Shown one piece after another: positions 1 to 9,127 of a stretch of DNA of 64,000 nucleotides. Both the position numbers and the translations under genes were made by a program. This DNA is from Bacillota bacterium. Lineage in GTDB: Bacteria > Bacillota > Clostridia > Acetivibrionales > JANLFN01. The stretch spans positions 354,517 through 418,516 of the forward strand of contig JAEZTC010000001.1 of the NCBI GenBank assembly GCA_023421675.1, in the 5' to 3' direction. Position 1 is the first letter of the stretch; each line of letters begins with the position of its first letter. The notes beneath the pieces are model-generated. The model had not been told where the DNA came from. It searched no databases and saw only the letters and a program-made list of their open reading frames with translations.

Positions 1-903
1 ATAGTTTCCGGCTCGTCGGAAGGATTTGTACTTTGTGCAAAGGTTTTTCTTGATATATGCAATTCCATATATATTGAAGACCCATCGGTGAAATTCACAA
101 AAGACATTTTTAAAATGATGGGATATAAAATCAATTGCCTGGAGGTTGACAGCAACGGTGCGTGTCTGGAGTCGCTGCAGAAGGAAGAGGAAGTTAAGCT
201 TGCTTTACTTACACCTTCACACCAGTTCCCTACAGGAAGTATTCTTCCTATTAAAAGAAGACTTCAGATGATAGAAATTGCGGAGAAAAATTCTGCATAC
301 ATTATTGAAGATGATTATGACAGTGAATTCCGCTTTAAAGGTCTCCCTATTCAGCCTCTTCAAGTACTTTCTCCTTCCAGAGTAATTTATACGGGAACAT
401 TCAGCAAGAATATGGCACCTTTACTAAGGCTTGGGTACCTTGTAGTTCCTCGGGAACTTATAAACCGTTTTAAAAGAGTTAAAGTCCGGCTTAATATGCG
501 TACATCAACCATAGAGCAGAAGGCAATGGCAGATTTTATAAAAAGCGGCTGTCTGGAACGTCATATTTACAAAATGAAAAATATTTATTCCAAGAGAAGG
601 ACATTTCTGTCTAAAGTGCTGTATGAATATTATGGTAACAATGCGGCTATACTTGGAGACGAAGCAGGAATGCATATCAAGATCGAATTCCTGCAGGAAG
701 CCTTTAATCACATTGACTGGCATAAGACTATAGAATATGGTGTTGAGGTAGATAGCATAGAAGATTTTTGTATAAAAAAAGGAAACAACAAAAATAAGAT
801 AATTATGGGCTATGGGTGCCTTGATATACCAGAAATTGAAGAAGGGGTAAAAAGGCTTTACCGTTTCACAAATTCATATTTGAAACAGTATGGTGGTGCT
901 TAA
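1..903 (+). CDS. MocR/GntR-family PLP-dependent aminotransferase regulator, 3' part
   Basis: The frame is open from the first base, so the 5' end lies outside the window. What remains is a fold-type I aminotransferase domain. GSSEGF and IEDPS resemble the cofactor-phosphate and substrate-loop segments of MocR proteins, EDDYDSEFRF is the family's conserved Asp/Tyr block, and TGTFSKNMAP contains the Lys expected to form the Schiff base with PLP. MocR proteins normally carry a GntR winged helix in front of this domain. It would lie upstream and cannot be seen, so a free aminotransferase is the alternative. Members often regulate a neighbouring metabolic gene such as vitamin B6 or GABA genes; nothing nearby points to a target. 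The stop is followed by about 110 bases before the flippase gene. Confidence 0.82.
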   Translation: MVSGSSEGFVLCAKVFLDICNSIYIEDPSVKFTKDIFKMMGYKINCLEVDSNGACLESLQKEEEVKLALLTPSHQFPTGSILPIKRRLQMIEIAEKNSAYIIEDDYDSEFRFKGLPIQPLQVLSPSRVIYTGTFSKNMAPLLRLGYLVVPRELINRFKRVKVRLNMRTSTIEQKAMADFIKSGCLERHIYKMKNIYSKRRTFLSKVLYEYYGNNAAILGDEAGMHIKIEFLQEAFNHIDWHKTIEYGVEVDSIEDFCIKKGNNKNKIIMGYGCLDIPEIEEGVKRLYRFTNSYLKQYGGA

Positions 904-1014
904 GAAATAAAGCTGGTTATTGATAATATTGACATTTTAATCTATCATTATATTGGAAACTACATTTTCCAGCTTTGTTAATGTAATTTCGACATAAATT
1001 TGCATGAGGTATTT

Positions 1015-2613
1015 ATGGGAGAACAATCGGTATCTAAAGGATTTGCTGTCCTTTCGGCGGCAGGTATAATTGTAAAACTGCTGTCTTTATTATATATTCC
1101 TTTTTTAATAGCAATTGTAGGTGAGGAAGGCAATGGTATATATGCTGCTGCAAACCAGGTTTATGTATTACTATATGCCATAACAAATGTTGGACTTCCT
1201 GTTGCAATTTCAAAGCTGGTTTCTGAATTGATAGCTGTAGGTAATTATAAAGACGCAGTCAGAAGCTTTAAAATTGCACGTTTTTTACTTATAATAATGG
1301 GCGTTTTAGCTGCAGCCCTTATGGCAATATTTGCTAAAAAAATATCAATAATGATGCATTATGAAAAATCTTACCTTGCAATACTCTTTTTGTCTCCCGC
1401 ATTTTTGTTTACAGCAGTGTCATCAGCATACAGGGGTTATTTTCAGGGAAGAGGAAATATGATCCCGACTGCAGTTTCACAAATTCTGGAACAGGTAATA
1501 AATGCGGTATTCACTCTTGTATTTGCTTCAATTCTTATAAAAAAAGGGCTTGAATGGGGCTGTGCCGGAGGAATGATAGGAACTGCACTTGCGGCACTGA
1601 TTGCTGCAATCTTTCTTGTACGGTTCCATGACTCAAAGGGCAGAATGTCAGAAAATAAGAACTTTATAAGTATGGATGCCAGACGGTATACATATTCAGA
1701 GCTTCTGAAAAAAGTAGTCGGATATAGTATTCCCATAACTCTGTCAATAGGAATGCAATATGCAGGTAACCTTATTGATGTATGGAACACAAAGGTAAGG
1801 CTTATGCATGGAGGCTATTCAGAGTCGATGGCGACAGAATTATTCAGTCACCTTTATAAATACCAACAGCTGCTTAATGCTCCAATTGCAGTCATGGCGG
1901 CGCTTGCAGCAACTATTTTACCTGCTATTTCAGCAGCAGTTGCCTTGCGTGACAAAACCAAGGTAAAGGACAGGGTCAATTATGCATACCGTTTATGTTT
2001 CCTTATTACTATTCCATCTGCCTTGGGCTTTTCGGTTTTAAGCGATCCTATTTATAGAATGCTGAAATATGGTCAGGGTTCAAACCTGATGCTTTATGGT
2101 TCAGTTGCGCTCGTAATGCTTGCGATAGTGCAAATACAGACATCAATACTTCAGGGCGCCGGAAAGCTTTATCTGGTTACCTTTAACCTTGTTTTAGGAA
2201 TCATAGGGAAGATAGTAACCAACTATTTCATGGTTTCCATACATGCTGTAAATATTTATGGAGCTATAATCGGAAGTATAGTTGGATACATTATTTCAAT
2301 TTCCTTGAACAGTATTGTAATACGGAAAACCCTTAAAGTTAAGACAAGATTGTTAAGACATGCTTTTAAACCTGTTATTGCTGCTATTGCAATGGCAGCA
2401 GCAGCTTATGGATCTTACTTTTTAATAACTGCTCTCCTGGGTCATCATTATTTAATAGTAACAGTATCTACACTTCTTTCAATAACTATTGGGGCTGCAG
2501 CATACTTTGCTTGTGTGGTTCTGATAGGCGGAATGGTAAAGGAGGACCTTGAAATTCTTCCGGCAAGGCTTCACAGGTTTATTCCTTCGTCTCTTATGAA
2601 AAGAATTCACTAA
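1015..2613 (+). CDS. MurJ/SpoVB-type polysaccharide (lipid II) flippase
   Basis: This 532-residue integral membrane protein belongs to the MOP superfamily (SpoVB/YtgP/MurJ group), which moves lipid-linked cell-wall precursors across the membrane. The N-terminus (SVSKGFAVLSAAGIIVKLLS) and the regular series of about 14 hydrophobic segments are typical, and the length fits the family. A longer frame opens at a TTG at 1000. I chose the ATG at 1015 because TGAGGT lies 4 bases in front of it and homologues start at the equivalent point. Whether it serves vegetative wall synthesis (YtgP-like) or the spore cortex (SpoVB-like) cannot be decided from the sequence. It appears to be a single-gene unit, ended by the hairpin at 2699-2730. 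Confidence 0.88.
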   Translation: MGEQSVSKGFAVLSAAGIIVKLLSLLYIPFLIAIVGEEGNGIYAAANQVYVLLYAITNVGLPVAISKLVSELIAVGNYKDAVRSFKIARFLLIIMGVLAAALMAIFAKKISIMMHYEKSYLAILFLSPAFLFTAVSSAYRGYFQGRGNMIPTAVSQILEQVINAVFTLVFASILIKKGLEWGCAGGMIGTALAALIAAIFLVRFHDSKGRMSENKNFISMDARRYTYSELLKKVVGYSIPITLSIGMQYAGNLIDVWNTKVRLMHGGYSESMATELFSHLYKYQQLLNAPIAVMAALAATILPAISAAVALRDKTKVKDRVNYAYRLCFLITIPSALGFSVLSDPIYRMLKYGQGSNLMLYGSVALVMLAIVQIQTSILQGAGKLYLVTFNLVLGIIGKIVTNYFMVSIHAVNIYGAIIGSIVGYIISISLNSIVIRKTLKVKTRLLRHAFKPVIAAIAMAAAAYGSYFLITALLGHHYLIVTVSTLLSITIGAAAYFACVVLIGGMVKEDLEILPARLHRFIPSSLMKRIH

Positions 2614-2698
2614 ATAACTCAAAATTTATTACCGGAATGAAGTTAAAGTAAAATAAAACGGCTGTATGTTCAGATAATTAAAGCTAGTATTTGAAAGA

Positions 2699-2730
2699 GG
2701 ACGGTTCCTTAAGCAAGGGGGCCGTCTTTC
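2699..2730 (+). terminator. Intrinsic terminator after the flippase gene
   Basis: GACGGTTCC pairs with GGGGCCGTC (two G-U pairs), and a short T run follows. It lies about 90 bases after the stop codon. Confidence 0.6.
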
Positions 2731-2774
2731 TATATAGTAATTACTGTGACCATTAATTCCATCCTGTAGATAAA

Positions 2775-2803
2775 TTTACATTCGTTCCACATAGTGGTAA
2801 AAT
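2775..2803 (+). promoter_or_regulatory. Sigma-A-like promoter of the yuaF-floT operon
   Basis: TTTACA (2775-2780), a 17-base spacer and TAAAAT (2798-2803) lie 40 bases before the GTG start of the NfeD gene. In Bacillus subtilis the equivalent operon uses sigma-W; no sigma-W type TGAAAC/CGTA pair is visible here. Confidence 0.55.
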
Positions 2804-2842
2804 TGAAGTTAGCTTTTATTTTTTGGGGGGAGGGAATAGGCG

Positions 2843-3502
2843 GTGGCTGATATCTATAAAATCATGTTTGCCGTTGGAATCTTATATACCCTTGTTTCGC
2901 TCATAATTAGCGGTGTTTCAGGTGCTCTGCATTTTGGTGCCCATCATATTGGACATATAGGCGGTGATGCAGGAGGCGGTTTGGACGGACATGCACATGG
3001 ACATTTTCATACTCATGGGGATACAAGCCATTTTGGGGGCGATGCTGACTCAGATGCGCATGTATCAGGTGCAGCACATGGTATGATGTCTTTTATACTT
3101 ATACTCATAAATCCTCTGGTAGCAGTATCTTTTCTTACTGTGTTTGGGGGATTGGGGCTGCTTGGAACTCATTTGGGCTGGAATGGGCTGCTTGTATTCC
3201 TGGGTTCTATAATGCTGGGCATAGTAATTGCTGTAATTCTTTACAGGTATGTAGCTTTACCTCTGTATAGATCTGAGAATTCTTCCCATGCCTCCAGAGC
3301 TGATTTGATAGGTAAAATGGCGGTAGTAATTTCACCTGTTCTAAAAAATGGCTTTGGTGAAATAAGATATACAATAAATGATACCAGATATAATGCTCCT
3401 GCCCGGGAAGTAGACGGTCATGCTGTTGAACAGGGTACAGAGGTTGTTATTTGCAGGATTGAAGAAAACATATTTTATATTTCCAGAATAGAGAGAATTT
3501 AA
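2843..3502 (+). CDS. yuaF: NfeD-like membrane protein with His-rich loop, YuaF-like
   Basis: This 219-residue protein has one N-terminal membrane segment (about 5-25), two or three further segments (about 85-140) and a C-terminal OB-fold domain (about 150-219) of the NfeD family. NfeD proteins work beside flotillins in membrane microdomains, and the flotillin gene begins 50 bases downstream, which fixes the pairing. The GTG start follows a strong GGGGGGAGGG. The unusual part is the loop at about residues 28-76, where about a dozen histidines alternate with glycine and aspartate (for example HAHGHFHTHG). This looks like a metal-binding stretch and is not part of the standard YuaF description. 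Its role is unknown; transition-metal or proton sensing at the outer face is a guess. Confidence 0.85.
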   Translation: MADIYKIMFAVGILYTLVSLIISGVSGALHFGAHHIGHIGGDAGGGLDGHAHGHFHTHGDTSHFGGDADSDAHVSGAAHGMMSFILILINPLVAVSFLTVFGGLGLLGTHLGWNGLLVFLGSIMLGIVIAVILYRYVALPLYRSENSSHASRADLIGKMAVVISPVLKNGFGEIRYTINDTRYNAPAREVDGHAVEQGTEVVICRIEENIFYISRIERI

Positions 3503-3552
3503 AATTGCCTTAAAAGGCTTTATATTATTAATTATGTAAAGGAGAGGATTAA

Positions 3553-4992
3553 ATGGATTCGACAACAATGATTCCTGTATTAATTGTTGCAGTGATAGTT
3601 GTATTGATGTTCAGCTTTTTTGCAATGTACAAAAAGGTTCCGCAGGATAAAGCTCTCGTTGTAACGGGATTCAGGGGCAGAAGGGTTATCACCGGCGGCG
3701 GCGGAATAGTTGTTCCGCTTCTTGAAAGAACAGATATAATCACACTCGAAAATATGCAGATAGATATAAGAATAGATGGTGCTCTGACATCACAAGGGGT
3801 TGGCATAGTTGCAGACGGTGTTGCGGTTGTTAAGATCAAGTCGGACAGAGAGTCGATTTTATCGGCTGCAGAGCAGTTTAATACATCAAAGGGTCTAGAG
3901 TACATGCTGATGGTCATTTCAAAGACTACGCAGCAGGTACTGGAAGGTAAACTCCGTGAAATCGTTTCGAAAATGACAGTTGAAGAAATCTACAAAGATA
4001 GGGAAACATTTGCTTCACATGTTCAGGCTGTTGCTGCTACTGAACTTCAGAATATGGGGCTTGAACTGAAAGTTCTAACAATAAAGGATATTTCGGACAG
4101 GAATGGATACCTTGAAGCTCTTGGTAAGCCAAGAATCGCAGAGGTAAAAAGGGACGCACAGATTGCAGAGGCAAATGCAACAAAAGAAACCAAGATTAAG
4201 ACTGCTGAAGCAAACAAAGAAGGTGAAGCTGCAAGAATACAGTCTGAAACTCAAATAGCAGAGGCTTTTAAAGATAAGGAATTAAAGGTACAGTCATATA
4301 ACAAAGACCAGCAGACTGCAAAGGCTGAAGCTGATCTTGCATATGACATTAAAGCAAACATAGTTAAAAAGGAAGTTGCCGAAACTTCCATGCAGGTTGA
4401 AATTGTAAAGAAACAGAAGGAAATAGAGCTTGCGGAGCAGGAAGCACTCAGAAAAGAAAAAGAACTTGAAGCAACTGTTAAAAAGCAGGCTGATGCTGAA
4501 AAGTACAAAGCTACTCTTAATGCAGATGCGAGCAAGTACAAGGAAATTGCTGAGGCTGAAGCAAGAGCAAGAGCAACAGAAATTGAAGGTAAAGCTAGAG
4601 CTGAAGCCATAAAGGCACAAGGTATGGCTGAGGTTGAAATCATTAAGGCAAAGGGAGAAGCTGAGGCTATCGCAATGACCAAAAAAGCTGAAGCTTTTAA
4701 GTTATACAATGATGCAGCTATAACTCAGATGATTATTGAGAAGCTTCCAGAAATTGCGCAGGCTGTTGCAAGCCCGCTTGCAAAGACGGATAAGATTGTA
4801 ATAATAGACAATGGCGGAGATGGCAAAAATACTGGTGCATCAAAGGTTTCAGGTTACATTACAGATATTATATCCCAGCTTCCTGAAACAGTAGAAGCAT
4901 TAACAGGTACCAATATAATGGATTTGTTAAAGAAGAATGCTCCAAAAACCCAGAACGAAAATGTTACAGAAAAGGTTGAGACAAACGCCTAA
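3553..4992 (+). CDS. floT: Flotillin-like protein FloT (YuaG)
   Basis: The protein has 479 residues: a short N-terminal membrane anchor (about 6-25), an SPFH/band-7 domain (about 30-200), then a long Glu/Ala/Lys-rich coiled coil (about 205-375) with repeated EAEA-type heptads, and a C-terminal oligomerisation region. This is the classic layout of bacterial flotillins, which scaffold ordered membrane domains and affect protease, secretion and signalling assemblies. The ATG follows AAAGGAGAGG. It sits 50 bases behind the NfeD gene in one operon that ends at the strong hairpin at 5016-5048. A decayed copy of its last few codons plus the terminator occurs at 8856-8965. Confidence 0.95.
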   Translation: MDSTTMIPVLIVAVIVVLMFSFFAMYKKVPQDKALVVTGFRGRRVITGGGGIVVPLLERTDIITLENMQIDIRIDGALTSQGVGIVADGVAVVKIKSDRESILSAAEQFNTSKGLEYMLMVISKTTQQVLEGKLREIVSKMTVEEIYKDRETFASHVQAVAATELQNMGLELKVLTIKDISDRNGYLEALGKPRIAEVKRDAQIAEANATKETKIKTAEANKEGEAARIQSETQIAEAFKDKELKVQSYNKDQQTAKAEADLAYDIKANIVKKEVAETSMQVEIVKKQKEIELAEQEALRKEKELEATVKKQADAEKYKATLNADASKYKEIAEAEARARATEIEGKARAEAIKAQGMAEVEIIKAKGEAEAIAMTKKAEAFKLYNDAAITQMIIEKLPEIAQAVASPLAKTDKIVIIDNGGDGKNTGASKVSGYITDIISQLPETVEALTGTNIMDLLKKNAPKTQNENVTEKVETNA

Positions 4993-5015
4993 TACAGTAT
5001 GCTAAAAGATTATTG

Positions 5016-5048
5016 GTGCCTGCCGGAGAGTATCCGGCAGGCACTTTT
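5016..5048 (+). terminator. Intrinsic terminator of the yuaF-floT operon
   Basis: A perfect 12-bp stem (GTGCCTGCCGGA with its complement) has a five-base loop and is followed by TTTT. Confidence 0.9.
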
Positions 5049-5110
5049 GCATGGCAAAATGTTAAGATATATACATTTTTCAGTAAGATAATGAATTGAA
5101 AAGGGGATTA

Positions 5111-5152
5111 ATGGGTGTTAGATTTAAGGAAATAACAGGGAGACCAAGGTAA
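5111..5152 (+). CDS. Possible 13-residue leader peptide before the MFS gene
   Basis: An ATG at 5111 preceded by AAAAGGGGATTA opens a 13-codon frame (MGVRFKEITGRPR) that stops at 5150-5152, six bases before the ATG of the transporter gene. The transporter itself has only a weak ribosome binding site, inside the end of this small frame. This arrangement would suit translational coupling or a ribosome-sensing leader. It is short enough to arise by chance, so I list it with low confidence. Confidence 0.25.
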   Translation: MGVRFKEITGRPR

Positions 5153-5158
5153 TTTATT

Positions 5159-6337
5159 ATGAACCATATAGATAAAAAAGAGCGATATCCATTTTATTTT
5201 TTTATTTTCTACCTTTTAATCTTTATGAGCGGAGGGGTTTTCAACACTTTTCTGCCACTTTACTTCAAGGAAAAGGGCTTTGACCAGACAACAATAGGAA
5301 CACTGCTTGCAATAGGCCCTTTTGTTGCAATTTTAGCACAGCCTTTATGGGGACTGGTATGTGACAGGGCTCAGAATAAAAATAATGTCCTCAGACTTTT
5401 AATGATTGGAAGTGTAATAAGTGCCGTATTGTTAAAGCTTGATGACAGCATATTGTATCTTTGTTTTGGTATGGCGGCTTTAGCTGTTTTTCAATCGCCT
5501 ATATTTTCGGTAAATGATTCTATAACTCTCGAATACCTTCAGGACAGCAGGTGGAACTTTGGGCCTATAAGAATGGCCGGTACTATTGGGTTTGCGATTG
5601 CTGCTCTGGGCGGGGGCTTTTTTGCAAATAAGGATATCAACATTATTTTTCCCTTATTTGCAGGCATTATGATTATAAATGCACTTACATCCTTAGTAAT
5701 TCCCAAGGTTAAAGGCCACCAATGCAATGGAAACAAAGTTCCTATCTGGAGCATATTTAAAAACCGTGAATTTGTCATACTTATGACTCTTAATTTGATT
5801 TTTAGTATAACAATTGGATTCAACGGAAATTTCTTTGCTATATATTACAAGCAATTGGGAGCTGACAACTCATTAGTAGGTTGGGTTACTTTTATAACTG
5901 CAGTTGCGGAAATACCATTCCTGTTTTTTGCGGACAGGATTCTTAGAAGATTCGGCACTAATAAAATATTAGTAGCATCGCTTTTTGTTACAACTCTAAG
6001 ATGGTTCCTTCAGTATGCAGTTACAAATGTTTATGGATTATTAGCTATAAATGTTCTTCATGGAATGAATTACATAGTCTTTGCCTATTCATTGGCAACA
6101 TACATAAATGACAGAATGCCTAAAGAATTAAGAACCACCGGGCAAACTATAAATGGCCTCATTTCCGGAGGACTTGCAAAAATAATTGCAAGTATAGGGG
6201 GCGGAGCACTGAGTGATGCAATAGGGACAAGGCCAATTTATTTATACATGGCTATACTTGACTTACTGGGTGTTGTTGTATTCAGCTTTTTGTTCTTTCG
6301 CAAATCCTATGAAACAAAAAATGGAATTGAAGTGTAA
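5159..6337 (+). CDS. MFS transporter, MFS_1-like (LacY/PPP-type) family
   Basis: This 392-residue protein has 12 predicted membrane helices and the overall pattern of the MFS_1-like group. The first helix carries GGVFNTFLPLYFKEKGF, and GLVCDRAQNKN is the loop 2-3 motif (a variant of the G-x-L-x-D-R motif). Relatives include LacY and 3-phenylpropionate permeases, which are proton symporters for sugars or aromatic acids. The substrate cannot be inferred, as no catabolic gene adjoins it. The only candidate start with the right N-terminus is the ATG at 5159; its AAGG is weak and lies inside the possible leader frame at 5111-5152. No convincing terminator follows. Confidence 0.85.
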   Translation: MNHIDKKERYPFYFFIFYLLIFMSGGVFNTFLPLYFKEKGFDQTTIGTLLAIGPFVAILAQPLWGLVCDRAQNKNNVLRLLMIGSVISAVLLKLDDSILYLCFGMAALAVFQSPIFSVNDSITLEYLQDSRWNFGPIRMAGTIGFAIAALGGGFFANKDINIIFPLFAGIMIINALTSLVIPKVKGHQCNGNKVPIWSIFKNREFVILMTLNLIFSITIGFNGNFFAIYYKQLGADNSLVGWVTFITAVAEIPFLFFADRILRRFGTNKILVASLFVTTLRWFLQYAVTNVYGLLAINVLHGMNYIVFAYSLATYINDRMPKELRTTGQTINGLISGGLAKIIASIGGGALSDAIGTRPIYLYMAILDLLGVVVFSFLFFRKSYETKNGIEV

Positions 6338-6504
6338 ATTGTTGCTAAGGCAGTTTTAATAATTTAGGGACGTATTCGTAATATTAGACAAAAAAGTCCA
6401 CAGTTTTGTTTAATATATTTATTTAAAAATATCCGTCAATAAACTATACTATACTTTACTATTATTATTTTCTAAATGTATTAAAAAACTTAGGACGGAG
6501 ATTA

Positions 6505-7611
6505 ATGTATAAAGTGCTTTCTAGAATATTTTCTCTGATAGTAGTTGTTTCAATGCTTTTTATAACTGTTTCCTGTGAAAATATTTCATATATAATTAAT
6601 GAAAAAACAAATATACCTGATAAAAACAGTTTTGAGGAAATTCAAAAAAAGTTAAATGACTATCTTGACAAGAATTACAAAGATAAATTTTCGGGTTCGA
6701 TACTTATTTCAGCATATGGGAAGGTATTATTCAGTAAGGGTTATGGGATGGCTGACTATGATAATGGTATTCCCAATACGCCAAATACCTCATTTGATAT
6801 AGCATCACTGAAAAAACAGTTTACAGCTATGGGAATTATGATTCTTAGTGAAAAGGGTCTGCTTGATGTATCTGATAAAATAAATAAGTTTATTCCAGAA
6901 ATTGATTGTGGGGATAAAATAACAGTGCACCAGCTTCTTACCAATTCATCAGGAATTACTAATAAAATTTATGATGGCATTTCACTGAATATGAAAAAAA
7001 GCAGTACGACTAAAGATATTATACAGGCCTTAAAAGGTAAGAAAATAAACCTTGAATATGAACCGGGAAGATCATTCAGTTATTGTAATATAAATTATAC
7101 TTTCCTTGAATATATTATAGAAAAGGTTTCGAAAAAGTCTTATCAGGATTTTATCACTGGAAATATACTTCAGCCGCTTAATATGGATGAATCAGGCTTT
7201 TGTAATGATGCAATAGATGAAAACCATGCAGTCGGTTACATGGATTTAAATCCAATAGCCGTTAGAGCTACGGACAGTAAAGATATTGTCAATGATGCTC
7301 AAGGAGGGATGTACTCTTCAGTTGAGGATATGTTCAAATGGGATCAGGCATTATATTCGGAAAAGCTTGTAAAACTAAAAACTCTGGGAGCCATTTTTAA
7401 AAGCTATAAAGGTGGCTATGGCTATGGGTGGTTTATTGGGAGCGATAATGATGGAATTGTTGCCGATTATAAAGGAAAAGCTGATGGATTTAGTGCTTAT
7501 ATAAAAAGAAATACAGCTAAAAGACAATTAATTGTGATACTTAATAATTATGCAAACTATGACTCCGAATTACTTATTCATGATATAGAATCTATGCTAA
7601 ATCAATTTTAA
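6505..7611 (+). CDS. Beta-lactamase-fold serine hydrolase lipoprotein, copy 1
   Basis: This 368-residue protein has an N-terminal lipoprotein-type signal (hydrophobic 8-22, VSC at the cleavage site) and a class C beta-lactamase/DD-peptidase fold (PF00144 type). The catalytic S-x-x-K is SLKK with Ser101 and Lys104, and the Y-x-N is YCN at Tyr193. The third motif, H-x-G in the intact paralogue, reads YKG here (Tyr322), so one active-site histidine is replaced. Members hydrolyse peptides, esters or D-amino-acid bonds outside the membrane; the substrate is unknown. It is the first of three tandem full-length copies. The ATG follows ACGGAG. The upstream region (about 6375-6450) has a decayed copy at 9086-9160. 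Confidence 0.85.
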   Translation: MYKVLSRIFSLIVVVSMLFITVSCENISYIINEKTNIPDKNSFEEIQKKLNDYLDKNYKDKFSGSILISAYGKVLFSKGYGMADYDNGIPNTPNTSFDIASLKKQFTAMGIMILSEKGLLDVSDKINKFIPEIDCGDKITVHQLLTNSSGITNKIYDGISLNMKKSSTTKDIIQALKGKKINLEYEPGRSFSYCNINYTFLEYIIEKVSKKSYQDFITGNILQPLNMDESGFCNDAIDENHAVGYMDLNPIAVRATDSKDIVNDAQGGMYSSVEDMFKWDQALYSEKLVKLKTLGAIFKSYKGGYGYGWFIGSDNDGIVADYKGKADGFSAYIKRNTAKRQLIVILNNYANYDSELLIHDIESMLNQF

Positions 7612-7654
7612 AAACCTATAAGCGTTAAAAGGTTTAGTAACAGGGTGTGATAAA

Positions 7655-8767
7655 ATGAAACGGGTAATTAAAACTATAATTTCTATATTAACAGTTAGTA
7701 TTTTGATTTCTCTATTTGTTTCTTGTAATAACAGTTCAGAAAATACATATTTAACCGAACCCCCCAATAAAGAAAAATTTGAAAAAGTAAAAAAAGATCT
7801 CAATGATTACTTCGATAAATATTATGGGGATTCTTTCAGCGGCTCGATATTGATTGCATCATATGGTGAGGTGCTATTCACTAAAGGATATGGAATGGCT
7901 GATTATGAAAATAAAATTCCTAACACTCCTGATACTGCATTTAACATTTCCTCTCTAACTCAGCAGTTTACTTCAATGGGAATAATGATACTTAGCGACA
8001 AAGGTCTTCTTGGTATAAATGATAGTTTTGGTAAATACATTCCGGGTATTGATCATGGTGACGAAATAACTATACAACAGCTTCTTTCACAAACATCAGG
8101 GATTGATGATTCAATATATGAACAAGGTATATTTGACAACATGGATAGAGGCGATACTATAGCTGAAATCATAAAATCCTTAAAAGGAAAGAAATTTAAA
8201 CTTGGTGACCAACCTGGTAAATTCTTTTATGATTGTAACATAAATTACTTTTTACTTGGATACATAATAGAAAAACTATCGGGACAAAGCTATGAGAATT
8301 TTATAGAACAAAATATCTTTAAGCCACTTGAAATGAATAATTCCGGGTATTACCATAATACTTTGTCTAATGAAAATTATGCCGTGGGATATTCTGTCAT
8401 AGATCCTGAACCAGTAAAAGCGGATGTCAATGATATCAAATACACATACCCGGCAGTAGGTATGTATTCTTCAGTAGAAGATCTTTATAAATGGGATCAG
8501 GCCTTGTATACCGATAAGCTTATAAAAAAAGAGACGCTAGATAAAATTTTTGAAAGACATATAAATGGATATAGCTTCGGATGGCATATGGCGGACGATA
8601 AGGATTGTATTATTTCACAAATAGAAGGCATGGGAAACGGAACTAATACGTTCATCATCAGATATATCGGCAAAAATCAATTAATAGTGCTGTTAAGCAA
8701 TGAAGGCGGCGGCATTAAAGTCTCGCCTATTCCATACATAGAACGTGTATTTAAAGAGCTGGAATAA
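7655..8767 (+). CDS. Beta-lactamase-fold lipoprotein, copy 2, catalytic residues lost
   Basis: A 370-residue paralogue of its neighbours, 43 bases behind copy 1, with the same lipoprotein signal (LFVSC) and fold. The reading frame is intact, but the active site is not. The S-x-x-K motif reads SLTQ (Ser100, Gln103), the Y-x-N motif reads DCN (Asp193) and the H-x-G motif reads IEG (Ile323). With the general base Lys, the Tyr and the His all gone, hydrolase activity is very unlikely. It may be a binding-only pseudoenzyme or a gene in early decay. The start is the ATG at 7655 behind AGGGTGTGA. Confidence 0.85.
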   Translation: MKRVIKTIISILTVSILISLFVSCNNSSENTYLTEPPNKEKFEKVKKDLNDYFDKYYGDSFSGSILIASYGEVLFTKGYGMADYENKIPNTPDTAFNISSLTQQFTSMGIMILSDKGLLGINDSFGKYIPGIDHGDEITIQQLLSQTSGIDDSIYEQGIFDNMDRGDTIAEIIKSLKGKKFKLGDQPGKFFYDCNINYFLLGYIIEKLSGQSYENFIEQNIFKPLEMNNSGYYHNTLSNENYAVGYSVIDPEPVKADVNDIKYTYPAVGMYSSVEDLYKWDQALYTDKLIKKETLDKIFERHINGYSFGWHMADDKDCIISQIEGMGNGTNTFIIRYIGKNQLIVLLSNEGGGIKVSPIPYIERVFKELE

Positions 8768-8796
8768 GAAATAAAAGTTTTTTTAACAGGTATTAT

Positions 8797-8852
8797 ATAC
8801 TAATAAAAAGCGTTTGATTGTTATACTAACTAATTTTGATGCTGGACTACCT
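8797..8852 (+). pseudogene. Remnant of a beta-lactamase-family 3' end
   Basis: The stretch AATAAAAAGCGTTTGATTGT and the bases after it match the 3' end of copy 3 (around 10545-10600) almost letter for letter at first and then diverge. No open frame remains. It is the left end of a mosaic of duplicated fragments that fills 8768-9127. Confidence 0.7.
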
Positions 8853-8855
8853 CAG

Positions 8856-8965
8856 TACAGAAAAAGTTGAAACAAATGCCTGATTAACAACATAAGCTTT
8901 GATGCTTGCCCGGGAACAAACCGGCAGGCATCTTTTTTTTATGTTAAGATATATAAATTATTCTG
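8856..8965 (+). pseudogene. Decayed duplicate of the flotillin 3' end with its terminator
   Basis: ACAGAAAAAGTTGAAACAAA and the following bases align with the last codons of floT (4968-4992), the stop region, the hairpin and the trailing ATGTTAAGATATATA (compare 5058 onward). The copy carries several substitutions but keeps a working-looking terminator. It shows that a block reaching from floT across this locus was once duplicated and then largely deleted. Confidence 0.75.
8901..8940 (+). terminator. Terminator within the duplicated fragment
   Basis: GATGCTTGCC plus CGG pairs with CCGGCAGGCATC through one bulge and one G-U pair, and eight T follow. It probably ends transcripts of copies 1 and 2. 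Confidence 0.75.
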
Positions 8966-9127
8966 TGAGATAAAGAATTTAATAATATTATATTCAGTAT
9001 CTTGTTTTTAAATATATCCTTTAAAAGGAAAAAAGGATTGATGTGAAACTTGTTGTTGTATATTGTTGTATATTATTATATACACAATTCCTTATATAAG
9101 ACAAATAATTCCACGGTTTAGCTTAAT

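Noticed and set aside
4251..4709. A 152-codon frame antisense to the flotillin coiled coil
   Set aside because: Its Ala/Ser-rich translation simply mirrors the Glu/Ala/Lys-rich repeats of floT, and no ribosome binding site is present.
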